Positions 43,057 to 50,921 of a stretch of DNA of 64,000 nt are shown here, piece by piece. Within the stretch, counting starts at the first letter, position 1, and each line of letters opens with the position of its first letter. The translations under genes and the position numbers were made by a program. Below the pieces are notes generated by a model that saw only the letters and a list, made by a program, of their open reading frames with translations, ran no database searches and was not told the DNA's origin. The stretch is from UBA7430 sp002478765 (GTDB taxonomy: Bacteria > Bacteroidota > Bacteroidia > Flavobacteriales > UBA7430): NCBI GenBank assembly GCA_943789355.1, contig CALSTU010000002.1, forward strand, positions 372,001 to 436,000, written 5' to 3'.

Positions 43057-44196
43057 ATGAATTTTGAATTAAGTGAAGAACATCAAATGATTCGCGATGC
43101 CGCAAGAGATTTTGCACAAACAGAACTTTTACCGGGCGTTATTGAAAGAGATGAAAATCAATCGTTTCCAAACGAACAAATAAAAAAAATGGGGGATTTA
43201 GGCTTCCTGGGCATGATGGTTTCTCCTAAGTATGGAGGAGGAGGTATGGATACAATCTCTTACATTTTAGCCATGGAAGAGCTCTCTAAAGTAGATGCCT
43301 CAGCCTCTGTCGTTATGTCTGTCAACAATTCATTGGTGTGTTGGGGTATTGAAAAATATGGAACCGAAGAACAAAAGCAAAAATACCTTCCAAGATTAAC
43401 TTCAGGAGAAATTATTGGAGCCTTCTGCTTGTCAGAGCCTGAAGCAGGATCTGATGCTACTTCACAAAAAACAACCGCTACTGACAAAGGAGATTACTAC
43501 CTCGTAAACGGTACTAAAAACTGGATTACAAATGGTAGCACTGCTTCTGTATATATTGTTATCGCACAAACGGATGTCGAAAAAGGGCATCGAGGGATTA
43601 ATGCCCTCATCATCGAAAAAGACATGAAGGGCTTTGTGGTGGGCCCTAAGGAAAATAAAATGGGGATTCGCGGTTCAGACACCCATTCATTAATGTTTAC
43701 GGATGTTAAAGTCCCGAAAGAACATCGTATTGGCAAAGATGGTTTTGGGTTTAAATTTGCTATGCAAACCCTTGCGGGTGGTAGAATTGGCATCGCAGCT
43801 CAAGCGTTGGGAGTCGCATCTGGGGCTCTTGAACTAGCGCTGCAGTATTCCAAAGAAAGAAAGTCTTTCGGTAAAGCCATCTGTGATCATCAGGCCATTG
43901 CTTTTAAATTGGCAGACATGGCTACGGAAATTGAAGCTGCACGTTTGTTATGCTTCAGAGCCGCTTGGCACAAGGATCGTAACTTAGACTACACTGAGTC
44001 TGGCGCCATGGCCAAATTATTTTGCGCTGAAAAGGCGATGAGAATTACAACCGAAGCCGTACAAATACACGGAGGCTACGGGTTTGTTAAGGAGTACCAC
44101 GTAGAAAGGTTGATGCGCGATGCGAAAATTACACAGATTTATGAGGGCACTTCTGAAATTCAGAAAATTGTAATATCCCGCTCCATTCTCAAATAA
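43057..44196 (+). CDS. Acyl-CoA dehydrogenase (short-chain type)
   Basis: The 379-residue flavoenzyme has the N-terminal helical domain and the ACAD signature 1 GAFCLSEPEAGSDA (about 122-135). The FAD-contact sequences WITNGSTA and RIGIAAQALGVASGALELA follow. Near the C-terminus lies QIHGGYGFVKEYHVERLMRDAKITQIYEGTSEIQ in sense (residues about 335-368), with the catalytic Glu in YEGTSEI. Similar to butyryl-CoA dehydrogenases; chain length is inferred only. Its product enters beta-oxidation. It is followed by a 300-base region of repeats rather than by an ETF gene. Confidence 0.93.
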   Translation: MNFELSEEHQMIRDAARDFAQTELLPGVIERDENQSFPNEQIKKMGDLGFLGMMVSPKYGGGGMDTISYILAMEELSKVDASASVVMSVNNSLVCWGIEKYGTEEQKQKYLPRLTSGEIIGAFCLSEPEAGSDATSQKTTATDKGDYYLVNGTKNWITNGSTASVYIVIAQTDVEKGHRGINALIIEKDMKGFVVGPKENKMGIRGSDTHSLMFTDVKVPKEHRIGKDGFGFKFAMQTLAGGRIGIAAQALGVASGALELALQYSKERKSFGKAICDHQAIAFKLADMATEIEAARLLCFRAAWHKDRNLDYTESGAMAKLFCAEKAMRITTEAVQIHGGYGFVKEYHVERLMRDAKITQIYEGTSEIQKIVISRSILK

Positions 44197-44204
44197 CCCA
44201 ATTT

Positions 44205-44328
44205 ATGAACAAATGTTCATAAAGTAATGAACAACACTTATTGATGTTCATAAAGTCAAATTACTATTGTTTACAAACACCCCAAATTACTGATAAACAG
44301 ACCCTCCCCTGTTTGTAAATATGTTCAT
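44205..44328. repeat. Cluster of TGTTCAT / ATGAACA heptamers and an inverted repeat
   Basis: Within 124 bases there are five copies of TGTTCAT in either orientation: 44205-44211, 44214-44220, 44227-44233, 44245-44251 and 44322-44328. The first two form a perfect 7-2-7 palindrome and the next two a 7-11-7 palindrome. TGTTCATAAAGT recurs as a direct repeat at 44214 and 44245. A 10-bp inverted repeat, TTTACAAACA / TGTTTGTAAA, spans 44270-44319. This fills most of the gap between the acyl-CoA dehydrogenase gene and rpsP; no gene is seen in it. Confidence 0.7.
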
Positions 44329-44405
44329 ATTAACATCGCCACTCCTCTCAGACGATTTCCTCCAACAAATTCTCAAAAACCCCTCCAAAAGAACGTTCTA
44401 ACGCC

Positions 44406-44434
44406 TTGTTATTAAACAATAAAGCTTACATTTG
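44406..44434 (+). promoter_or_regulatory. rpsP promoter
   Basis: TTG (44406-44408), 18 bases and TACATTTG (44427-44434) form a good Bacteroidota promoter. The 62-base leader before the ATG at 44497 contains two short hairpins, one of them GGGT-TTCGG-ACCC (near 44471-44483). Confidence 0.65.
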
Positions 44435-44496
44435 CGCCTCTCTTCGAGAAAGAGAACTATTAATTAACCGGGTTTCGGACCCTCAAACAATTAACT

Positions 44497-45090
44497 ATGG
44501 CAACTAAAATTAGATTGCAACGTTTCGGTAAAAAAGGAAAACCAGTTTACCACATTGTAGCTGCAGATTCTCGCTCTAAACGTGATGGGCGCTACATTGA
44601 AAACATTGGACTTTACAATCCAAACACCAACCCTGCAACCATCGATCTAAATCACGACAGAGCTCTTTACTGGGTTCAAGTAGGTGCCGTTCCAACTGAC
44701 ACGGCCAGAACGATTTTATCGTACACTGGGGTGATGGCCAAGAAACACCTTTTAGATGGTGTTAAAAAAGGGGCTCACACGGAAGAAGAAGCTCTAGCGA
44801 AATACGAAGCTTGGTTAGAAGGTAAAGCCAAACAAATCGGATCCGTAACAAGCGCTATCGAAAAAACAAAAGCGGATGCTGCTGCCAAAGCATTATCAGC
44901 TGAGAAAGAATCTCGCGCAGCTAAAGAAGCTGTTATTCTTGCTAAAAACACACCAGAAGTAGAAGAAACAGAAGAAGCTCCTGCTGCTGAGGAAACTCCA
45001 GCCGCTGAAGCTCCTGCTGCTGAAGAGGCTCCTGCTGCTGAGGAAACTCCAGCCGCTGAAGCTCCTGCTGCTGAAGAAGCTGCAGAGTAA
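44497..45090 (+). CDS. rpsP: Ribosomal protein S16 with long repetitive tail
   Basis: The first 80-odd residues are S16: KIRLQRFGKKGKPVYHIVAADSRSKRDGRYIE in sense (residues 4-35), then LNHDRALYWVQVGAVPTDT and ARTILSYTGV. The remaining 110 residues form a linker (YEAWLEGKAKQIGSVTS, then Ala/Lys-rich) and an acidic Ala/Pro/Glu tail of two exact 17-residue repeats, EAPAAEETPAAEAPAAE. S16 binds 16S rRNA in early 30S assembly. Extended S16 is common in Bacteroidota, but E. coli S16 is 82 residues, so here it is more than doubled. First gene of a plus-strand operon with rimM. Confidence 0.95.
   Translation: MATKIRLQRFGKKGKPVYHIVAADSRSKRDGRYIENIGLYNPNTNPATIDLNHDRALYWVQVGAVPTDTARTILSYTGVMAKKHLLDGVKKGAHTEEEALAKYEAWLEGKAKQIGSVTSAIEKTKADAAAKALSAEKESRAAKEAVILAKNTPEVEETEEAPAAEETPAAEAPAAEEAPAAEETPAAEAPAAEEAAE
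44974..45075 (+). repeat. Two tandem 51-bp repeats in the rpsP tail
   Basis: Units 44974-45024 and 45025-45075 encode the same 17 residues and differ at one base (GAA or GAG in the first codon). This near-identity suggests a recent duplication or ongoing copy-number change. Confidence 0.9.
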
Positions 45091-45617
45091 TGAAACTGAA
45101 GGATTGCTACTTCATTGGTCACGTCAGTCGTAAACACGGCTTCAAAGGTGACCTTTTGGTGAAGCTAGACGTTGATGATCCTTCAAAATACAAAAAACTG
45201 GAATCAGTCTTCATTGATCGCAAGGGAAGACTGGTTCCTTTTTTTTTAAACTCCTGCAAACTGACCCAGAAAGGCTTTCTACACATTCATGTTGAGGGAG
45301 TAGACACAGAGGCTGAGGCTGACAAACTTCAAAAATGCGGACTCTACCTCCCACTTACCTTCCTTCCAGCCATGAAAGGAAACCAATTTTACTACCACGA
45401 AATTGAGGGTTTCAAAGCCATCGATAAAAATTATGGCGACGTAGGTATTATTACTGAGGTAGTCAATCAGGCGGTTCAACCACTCTTTGCTATTCAAAAC
45501 GGACTGAAGGAAGTTCTCATACCTATTGATGACTCTGTTATCGACCAATTGGACCGAGAGAACAAAGTACTTTACTTAAATTGCCCTGAAGGTTTAATCG
45601 AAATTTATCTCGAATAG
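45090..45617 (+). CDS. rimM: Ribosome maturation factor RimM
   Basis: The 175-residue product starts LKDCYFIGHVSRKHGFKGDLLVKL with the RimM N-terminal beta-barrel. A linker with KCGLYLPLTFLP follows, and then the PRC-barrel domain with FYYHEIEGFKAIDKNYGDVG and VLIPIDDSVIDQLDRENK. RimM binds S19 and helps 30S maturation. The ATG overlaps the rpsP stop by one base (TAATG), a sign of coupling. Unlike many bacteria, trmD and rplS do not follow. Confidence 0.94.
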   Translation: MKLKDCYFIGHVSRKHGFKGDLLVKLDVDDPSKYKKLESVFIDRKGRLVPFFLNSCKLTQKGFLHIHVEGVDTEAEADKLQKCGLYLPLTFLPAMKGNQFYYHEIEGFKAIDKNYGDVGIITEVVNQAVQPLFAIQNGLKEVLIPIDDSVIDQLDRENKVLYLNCPEGLIEIYLE

Positions 45618-45647
45618 ATTCAATTGCCCAAAAATATTGATAAAACC

Positions 45648-45995
45648 ATGGGGAAAAACAAAAAAAAGAAAGACATTACTGGAGTGGTTTATTCCACCAA
45701 CCAAAAATACGACTACTCGTATGAGGATGAAATGGATGAGGAAACACTTCCTCCCAATGAGCAAGACTTAAGACTTGTTTTAGACCGTAAAAAAGGGGGG
45801 AAAGTAGTTACTGCAATCATCGACTTTGTGGGAACCAATGAAGACCTCAAAGCTTTAGGTAAAGAACTAAAAACCTCTTGTGGAGTTGGTGGCACTGTAA
45901 AAGAAGGTGAAATTCTCATACAAGGTGACTTTAGAGACAAAGTTTTAAAACTACTGATGGATAAAGGCTACAAAGCAAAAAAGAAAGGGGGCTGA
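45648..45995 (+). CDS. SUI1/eIF1-like (YciH-type) translation factor
   Basis: The ATG at 45648 gives 115 residues: a lysine-rich start GKNKKKKDITGVVYS, a short acidic linker, then the SUI1 fold. The fold shows LRLVLDRKKGGKVVTAIIDFVGTNEDLK in sense (residues about 43-70), LGKELKTSCGVGGTVKEGEILIQGDFRDK (about 73-101) and a final helix. A TTG eight codons upstream is less likely. SUI1 proteins in eukaryotes and archaea control start-codon choice; bacterial YciH acts on aberrant initiation. Placed between rimM and the purine phosphorylase gene. Confidence 0.9.
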   Translation: MGKNKKKKDITGVVYSTNQKYDYSYEDEMDEETLPPNEQDLRLVLDRKKGGKVVTAIIDFVGTNEDLKALGKELKTSCGVGGTVKEGEILIQGDFRDKVLKLLMDKGYKAKKKGG

Positions 45996-46039
45996 AAAAA
46001 CAACCCAAACCACTCATTCACCAAACCAATTTAAGGCTC

Positions 46040-46849
46040 ATGAAAAACATTCAGGAAGCTGTAGATTTCATCAAAAACCACAAATACACCTCACCCAAAA
46101 CGGGCATCATTCTGGGCACAGGGCTGGGAGGATTATTGGAGAAATGCCAAATAGAACTAAGCATCCCCTACACAGAAATCCCACATTTTCCGGAATCAAC
46201 CGTGGAATCTCATCAGGGAAAACTAATCTTCGCTCAAATTGAAAACAAACCCGTAGTCATCATGCAAGGCCGTTTTCACTATTATGAGGGGTACGACGCC
46301 AAAGAAATCACCTTCCCGGTTCGTGTTTTAAAAGAACTTGGTATTCAAAACCTCCTGATTTCAAATGCTTCCGGAGCGCTAAACCCCAACTACAAAAAAG
46401 GTGACTTAGTCATTGTAAACGACCACATCAATTTATTGTTTGACAACCCACTTCGAGGAAGAAATATTAACGAACATGGACCTAGGTTTACTGATATGTG
46501 TGACCCATATGACCAAAATCTCCGCGACTTACTGTGGAAGTGTTCCGAGCGAATAAACAGAACCGTTCACTCAGGCGTATATGCCGCTTGGCAAGGCCCT
46601 TCACTTGAAACTAGAGCTGAATACCGAATGTTGAAAATTATAGGAGCTGACCTGGTCGGGATGTCAACCGTTCCTGAGGTTATTGTTGCCAACCACATGA
46701 ACTTACCTTGTGCAGTCGTATCAGTTCTTACGGATGAGTGTGATCCAGAACACCTAAAACCTGTATCTATAGAAGAGATTATAACGACGGCAAAAAAAGC
46801 AGAACCTCAACTTACGCGTTTATTCACCATGCTTATCGCTGAACTATAA
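46040..46849 (+). CDS. Purine-nucleoside phosphorylase, class I trimeric
   Basis: The 269-residue product has GIILGTGLGGLLEKCQ (phosphate loop), then PHFPESTVESHQGKLIF, MQGRFHYYEGY with a phosphate-binding Arg, and ISNASGALNPNYKKGDLVIVNDHIN in sense (residues about 111-135). Last comes MSTVPEVIVANHMNLPCAVVSVLTD (about 212-236) with Asn in the base site. These are class I PNP motifs (guanosine/inosine specific, trimeric). It splits purine nucleosides by phosphate for salvage. It overlaps the 3' end of the convergent LuxC-type gene by six bases. Confidence 0.94.
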   Translation: MKNIQEAVDFIKNHKYTSPKTGIILGTGLGGLLEKCQIELSIPYTEIPHFPESTVESHQGKLIFAQIENKPVVIMQGRFHYYEGYDAKEITFPVRVLKELGIQNLLISNASGALNPNYKKGDLVIVNDHINLLFDNPLRGRNINEHGPRFTDMCDPYDQNLRDLLWKCSERINRTVHSGVYAAWQGPSLETRAEYRMLKIIGADLVGMSTVPEVIVANHMNLPCAVVSVLTDECDPEHLKPVSIEEIITTAKKAEPQLTRLFTMLIAEL

Positions 46850-47896
46850 GTCGCTTAAAAAAGCTAAAGTATCAACCCCGTCAGCATAATCATTTACACC
46901 GGGACTTTGTGCCTGACCCAAATTAAAAGAATTTGGAAAATCAATCGAAGAGACAATACACTGTATAGATTCTGATTTGGAAATCAAATCCTTTTTAAGG
47001 ACTTCTAGGTTGTTGTACGTCTCATAATGAAGCATGGATATAGGCGAAGAAACAGCAGTATCTTCTTTGAGTAACAAAAAACCATTTTCTAACATATCGT
47101 GCCCCCCCATTAAATAAAGAGCTCGATGGTAATCAAAATTATTAGCGTACTTTTTGTTATCAACCACATACTTGTAATCAAATAATGCTTCGAAAAATAG
47201 CTCAAAACGGTACCCATCAGGCACGTAAACTTTAGAAACATTTCGACACCCCAAACCGAAGTAGGCGAAAATATCGTCTCCAAGTGCTGCCAGATCTTCT
47301 TTGGATTCGTCGCCTGTTAGAACGGCTACAGAATTTCTGTTTTTTCGAATTAAATGAGGGTAGCTTGAGAAGTAGTGATCAAAATAACGAGCGGAATTAT
47401 CAGAACCTGTTGCAATAACCGCATCAAAATCTTTTAAAACTCCCTCTGTAAACTCTACTCGCTCCTCAAAACTCGAGTCCAAGTGAATAAGCACCTTGGT
47501 CATTAAGGGTAAAAACAACTTGTCCTCTTTAGACAGCTTGATCAGCATGTGATTTCCGCTGATCAATCCACAAACATAATCATGAAAACCAACCAACGGA
47601 ATATTCCCCGCCATAATAATGGCTATTTTTTTCGGCACTGGATTCCACTTATATTCAAACGACCAAGTACTCAAAGTATCCTCCTTCAACCATTTAGAAA
47701 GCGCAAATATTGACCTACGAACAGACCGTTCTTCAAACCATCCGTTGTAAATTTTTGCAGAAGTAATAGTTGTTTGAAACTCGTCGTAAAACAAATCGTT
47801 CAAATCTGTATTATCCCTAGGAGAATCCGGAAACTGAAACTGATTCATAAACTTTCCTAAACAACTTAAAGCTTGTATGATTTTTTGGCGATTCAT
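46844..47896 (-). CDS. LuxC-like acyl-CoA reductase
   Basis: The ATG at 47896 gives 350 residues (MNRQKIIQALSCLGKFMNQF), preferred over a start 13 codons earlier that begins with an unconserved segment and would reach within 21 bases of the ferredoxin ATG. The ALDH-like core has PKKIAIIMAGNIPLVGFHDYVCGLISGN in sense (residues about 88-115), VIATGSDNSARYFDHYF, and AYFGLGCRNVSKVYVP with the catalytic Cys. LuxC enzymes reduce acyl-CoA or acyl groups to aldehyde with NADPH. No luxD, luxE or luciferase is near, so the substrate is unknown. Divergent from the ferredoxin by 60 bases. Confidence 0.87.
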   Translation of the reverse strand: MNRQKIIQALSCLGKFMNQFQFPDSPRDNTDLNDLFYDEFQTTITSAKIYNGWFEERSVRRSIFALSKWLKEDTLSTWSFEYKWNPVPKKIAIIMAGNIPLVGFHDYVCGLISGNHMLIKLSKEDKLFLPLMTKVLIHLDSSFEERVEFTEGVLKDFDAVIATGSDNSARYFDHYFSSYPHLIRKNRNSVAVLTGDESKEDLAALGDDIFAYFGLGCRNVSKVYVPDGYRFELFFEALFDYKYVVDNKKYANNFDYHRALYLMGGHDMLENGFLLLKEDTAVSSPISMLHYETYNNLEVLKKDLISKSESIQCIVSSIDFPNSFNLGQAQSPGVNDYADGVDTLAFLSDL

Positions 47897-47911
47897 CCGC
47901 AATGTTTTTTC

Positions 47912-47919
47912 TATCTTTG
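47912..47919 (+). promoter_or_regulatory. -7 box upstream of the ferredoxin
   Basis: TATCTTTG fits TAnnTTTG. A TTG at 47885-47887 is 24 bases away, longer than usual, so the match is partial. Confidence 0.45.
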
Positions 47920-47956
47920 TTTCGCAAACATACAAATCTTTAAAACAAGAAAGACA

Positions 47957-48307
47957 ATGGCAATTATAATCACCGACGAATGCATCAATTGTGGAGCATG
48001 TGAAGCTGAATGCCCAAATACAGCTATTTATGAAGGCGGAGTGGAGTGGTCGTTTGCTGAAGGGACTGAACTTTCAGGTCAAGTCAATTCCAAAACAGGT
48101 ATTTCTGCTGATGCTGATGATGAACTGGAACCTGTTTCTTACGACTTCTATTACATCGCTACAGACAAATGCACAGAGTGTAAAGGATTCCATGAAGAAC
48201 CTCAGTGTGCTGCAGTATGCCCTGTAGAATGTTGTGTGCCGGATGAAGATCACGTAGAGACCGAGGAAGAATTACTTGCTAAAAAAGCAATATTACATTG
48301 TGAATAA
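47957..48307 (+). CDS. 2x[4Fe-4S] ferredoxin
   Basis: The ATG at 47957 gives 116 residues. Two ferredoxin cysteine groups are visible: CINCGACEAECP (about residues 9-20, CxxCxxCxxxCP) and CTECKGFHEEPQCAAVCP (about 76-93). The latter has a seven-residue insertion between the second and third Cys, typical of the Fdx family related to Chromatium and Azotobacter type ferredoxins. Two extra cysteines (ECCVPDED) follow. It shuttles electrons at low potential. The gene is divergent from the LuxC-like reductase and overlaps the next gene by eight bases. Confidence 0.92.
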   Translation: MAIIITDECINCGACEAECPNTAIYEGGVEWSFAEGTELSGQVNSKTGISADADDELEPVSYDFYYIATDKCTECKGFHEEPQCAAVCPVECCVPDEDHVETEEELLAKKAILHCE

Positions 48308-49187
48308 AACCTTCAAATATTTATTATTTGTAGTTCTTACTATTTCATACACTAGTCAGGCGCAAAACGGAAATGATTTCATCTTTTTCGAAGCCCGACT
48401 ACAGACCCTAGCCAACAACATTTTAACCGCTGCTTCCGATTCTCTTAAAGAAGAAGCAAACCGGTTACTCATCGAAGATGTTGAAGAAGTCCTTTTAATT
48501 AAGGGTAGTTTTCACTACAACTTTGAAAATATTGATAATCTGAGTATTCTGGCCGCTCCTGACAAATCTTTCAAACTATTTAACTGGGTCATGCCCAAGG
48601 AAAATGGTTCTTTTGACTATTTTGCTTACCTACAATTTTACAACAAGCGATCTAAAGAGCTTCAGTTCATAAACCTCAAAGACGTGTCTGCTCACATGGA
48701 CGATGAGCAACTCAAAATCCTTAAAGACGGGGAATGGTTTGGGGCTTTATATTCCGAGATCATCCACAACTCATTCAACAAAAAGGATTACTACACCCTG
48801 GTTGGCTGGGATGGCAACAATGAATTTACTACCAAAAGAATCATTGAAATCCTCCACTTCAAGGAAGACAAAAGCCCTGTTTTCGGGGCGCCTATAATCA
48901 AAATGAATGATGGCACTCGCTCACGAATGGTTATGGAGTATGCCAAAAAAACCAGCACAAACATATCCTATAATGAAGACAGTGAGTACATTGTTTTCGA
49001 CCAACTAGAACCCATGGAGGGGGCAGAAAAAGGAATGTATGAGTTCTACGTACCCAACTTAAGCTACGATGGCCTTACGTTCAAAAACGGAAAGTGGAGA
49101 TTGGTACAGAACATTCCTGCATACAACGATAAAAAACGGAATCGCAGGCGATTAAAAAATATCGAGAGAGGTCTTCAAGCACCTTAA
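48300..49187 (+). CDS. Exported protein of unknown function, non-ATG start
   Basis: No ATG exists near the start. A GTG at 48300, inside the ferredoxin end, gives a product beginning NKTFKYLLFVVLTISYTSQAQ with a proper signal peptide; a TTG at 48276 gives eight more residues. I choose the GTG (295 residues). The mature part has alternating strands and helices: AARLQTLANNILTAASD-like helices (about 35-60), SFHYNFENIDNLSILAAPDKS, and FAYLQFYNKRSKELQFINL. YEFYVPNLSYDGLTFKNGKWRLV comes near the end. The C-terminus is basic (KKRNRRRLKN). No domain is recognised. Likely translationally coupled to the ferredoxin. Confidence 0.8.
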   Translation: MNKTFKYLLFVVLTISYTSQAQNGNDFIFFEARLQTLANNILTAASDSLKEEANRLLIEDVEEVLLIKGSFHYNFENIDNLSILAAPDKSFKLFNWVMPKENGSFDYFAYLQFYNKRSKELQFINLKDVSAHMDDEQLKILKDGEWFGALYSEIIHNSFNKKDYYTLVGWDGNNEFTTKRIIEILHFKEDKSPVFGAPIIKMNDGTRSRMVMEYAKKTSTNISYNEDSEYIVFDQLEPMEGAEKGMYEFYVPNLSYDGLTFKNGKWRLVQNIPAYNDKKRNRRRLKNIERGLQAP

Positions 49188-49410
49188 GAAAATACACACT
49201 ACGCCTACCCACAAAAGAACCTAAAGTTATTCAACACCCCTTTTTTTCGAGCGAGATAACCTTCATTCATTCAACCTAACAAGGCATATATTGCTTTAAT
49301 GTGAAGCGTTGAAAAAATATTAATAATAACCACTCAAAACCTTTTTCATATCCTTGAAATAGTCGAATTTTGCTTTTTTATTCACTAAGTCAAACTGACT
49401 CATTTTAAAA

Positions 49411-50484
49411 ATGAAAAAACACAACTTCAGTGCCGGTCCTTGCGTACTTCCGCAAGAGGTTCTTGAACAAGCTTCACAAGCTGTACTAAACTTCAACAAC
49501 CTAGACCTTTCCTTAATTGAAATCTCCCATCGAAGTAAAGACTTCATTGCGGTTATGGACAAAGCACAAGCTTTGGCAAAAGAACTACTTGATGTGCCCG
49601 AAGGGTATTCTGTTTTGTTCCTCCAAGGAGGTGCAAGTACGCAGTTCTTAATGACCGTAATGAACCTGCTCAAAAAAGACGGAAAGGGAGCTTATATTAG
49701 TACAGGAAGCTGGTCTAAAAAAGCCATTACGGAAGGTAAGAAGTTTGGAGCTATTGATGTTATCGCAAGCTCTGAAGACAAAAACTTCAACTACATCCCT
49801 AAAGACTATTCCTGTCCTGAAGATGCAGACTACCTCCACTTCACATCAAACAACACCATATTTGGTACTCAATTCCATGAGTTTCCGGAAGTTTCTGAAG
49901 GTACTGTATTAGCCTCTGACATGTCTTCTGACATCTTCTCAAGAAAAATTGATGTTTCAAAATTCGGGTTGATATATGCCGGGGCGCAGAAAAACATGGG
50001 ACCAGCAGGAACCACTTTGGTTATTGTGAAAGACGAAATTTTAAACCAGACGGGTAGAGACATCCCTACCATGCTGAATTACAAAACTCACATCTCTAAG
50101 GAGTCTATGTTCAATACACCTCCCGTATTTGCGGTGTATGTTTCAATGTTAACCCTCGATTGGCTCAAGAAAAATGGCGGGGTTGAGGCTATTGAAAAAG
50201 TGAATACCGCAAAAGCTGAATTACTTTATGCAGAAATAGACAGAAACCCTCTATTCGAAGGAGTTGCAGCTGTTGAAGACCGATCAAAAATGAACGTAAC
50301 ATTCGTTCTGACAGATGACAGCAAACAAGAAGCTTTTGACAAATTATGGAATAACGCTGGAGTAAGTGGTTTGAAAGGCCACCGATCTGTAGGCGGTTAC
50401 CGTGCCTCTATCTACAACGCACTTCCTTTAGAAAGTGTTCAAGTGTTGGTAAATACAATGAAAGAACTAGAAAAACTCTCCTAA
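49411..50484 (+). CDS. serC: Phosphoserine aminotransferase
   Basis: The 357-residue product has HNFSAGPCVLPQEVLEQA at the N-terminus, EISHRSKDF, VLFLQGGASTQF (phosphate cup), then LIYAGAQKNMGPAGTTLVIV with the PLP-binding Lys. GLKGHRSVGGYRASIYNALPLE lies at the C-terminus. It makes 3-phosphoserine from 3-phosphohydroxypyruvate and glutamate. It is followed at one base by the HAD-like gene and then serA (two bases), so serC-HAD-serA is one operon for serine synthesis. Confidence 0.96.
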   Translation: MKKHNFSAGPCVLPQEVLEQASQAVLNFNNLDLSLIEISHRSKDFIAVMDKAQALAKELLDVPEGYSVLFLQGGASTQFLMTVMNLLKKDGKGAYISTGSWSKKAITEGKKFGAIDVIASSEDKNFNYIPKDYSCPEDADYLHFTSNNTIFGTQFHEFPEVSEGTVLASDMSSDIFSRKIDVSKFGLIYAGAQKNMGPAGTTLVIVKDEILNQTGRDIPTMLNYKTHISKESMFNTPPVFAVYVSMLTLDWLKKNGGVEAIEKVNTAKAELLYAEIDRNPLFEGVAAVEDRSKMNVTFVLTDDSKQEAFDKLWNNAGVSGLKGHRSVGGYRASIYNALPLESVQVLVNTMKELEKLS

Positions 50485-50485
50485 C

Positions 50486-50920
50486 ATGGCCCCCGAATTA
50501 AAAGAACTCTATGATGAAGATGGTAATCACATCAGCCCCCAACTCGGCGGTGATGTGAAAAATTACCTCATTGATATTGACGGTACAATTACCGAAGATG
50601 TACCCAATGAAGAACCTGAAAGAATGGTTACTTGCGAACCATGGGAAGATGCTCGAACCATCATCAATCAGTGGTATGATGAGGGACACATCATCACTTT
50701 CTTTACATCAAGAACAAGCGACACCAGAGAAGTGACCCTAGCTTGGCTAGACAAACACGAATTCAAGTACCACGGATTGTTAATGAATAAACCTCGTGGT
50801 GGAAATTACCACTGGATTGACAACCACATTGTTCGTGCTACACGATTCAAAACAAAGTGGACTCCTTTGGTTAAGAAAAGTAATGTTATTGAAGTTTTTG
50901 ACAACGATTTAGACGAATAA
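50486..50920 (+). CDS. Small HAD-like hydrolase between serC and serA
   Basis: The 144-residue product has YLIDIDGTITED (Asp30, Asp32: the HAD nucleophile and general acid), TFFTSRTSDTREVTLAWL (Thr/Ser of motif II), a basic RATRFKTKW (motif III Lys/Arg candidate), and VFDNDLDE (motif IV acidic pair). This is a capless HAD fold. I have seen homologues labelled phosphoheptose isomerase, without support in the residues. Its place between serC and serA in a tight operon suggests a link to phosphoserine, possibly the phosphatase step, but this is inferred and no cap domain of SerB is present. Confidence 0.78.
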   Translation: MAPELKELYDEDGNHISPQLGGDVKNYLIDIDGTITEDVPNEEPERMVTCEPWEDARTIINQWYDEGHIITFFTSRTSDTREVTLAWLDKHEFKYHGLLMNKPRGGNYHWIDNHIVRATRFKTKWTPLVKKSNVIEVFDNDLDE

Positions 50921-50921
50921 G

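Noticed and set aside
44974..45075. CRISPR or minisatellite array
   Set aside because: There are only two units, in frame and coding, without spacers.
44775..45137. Ala/Ser-rich minus-strand frame
   Set aside because: It is the reverse of the repetitive S16 tail.
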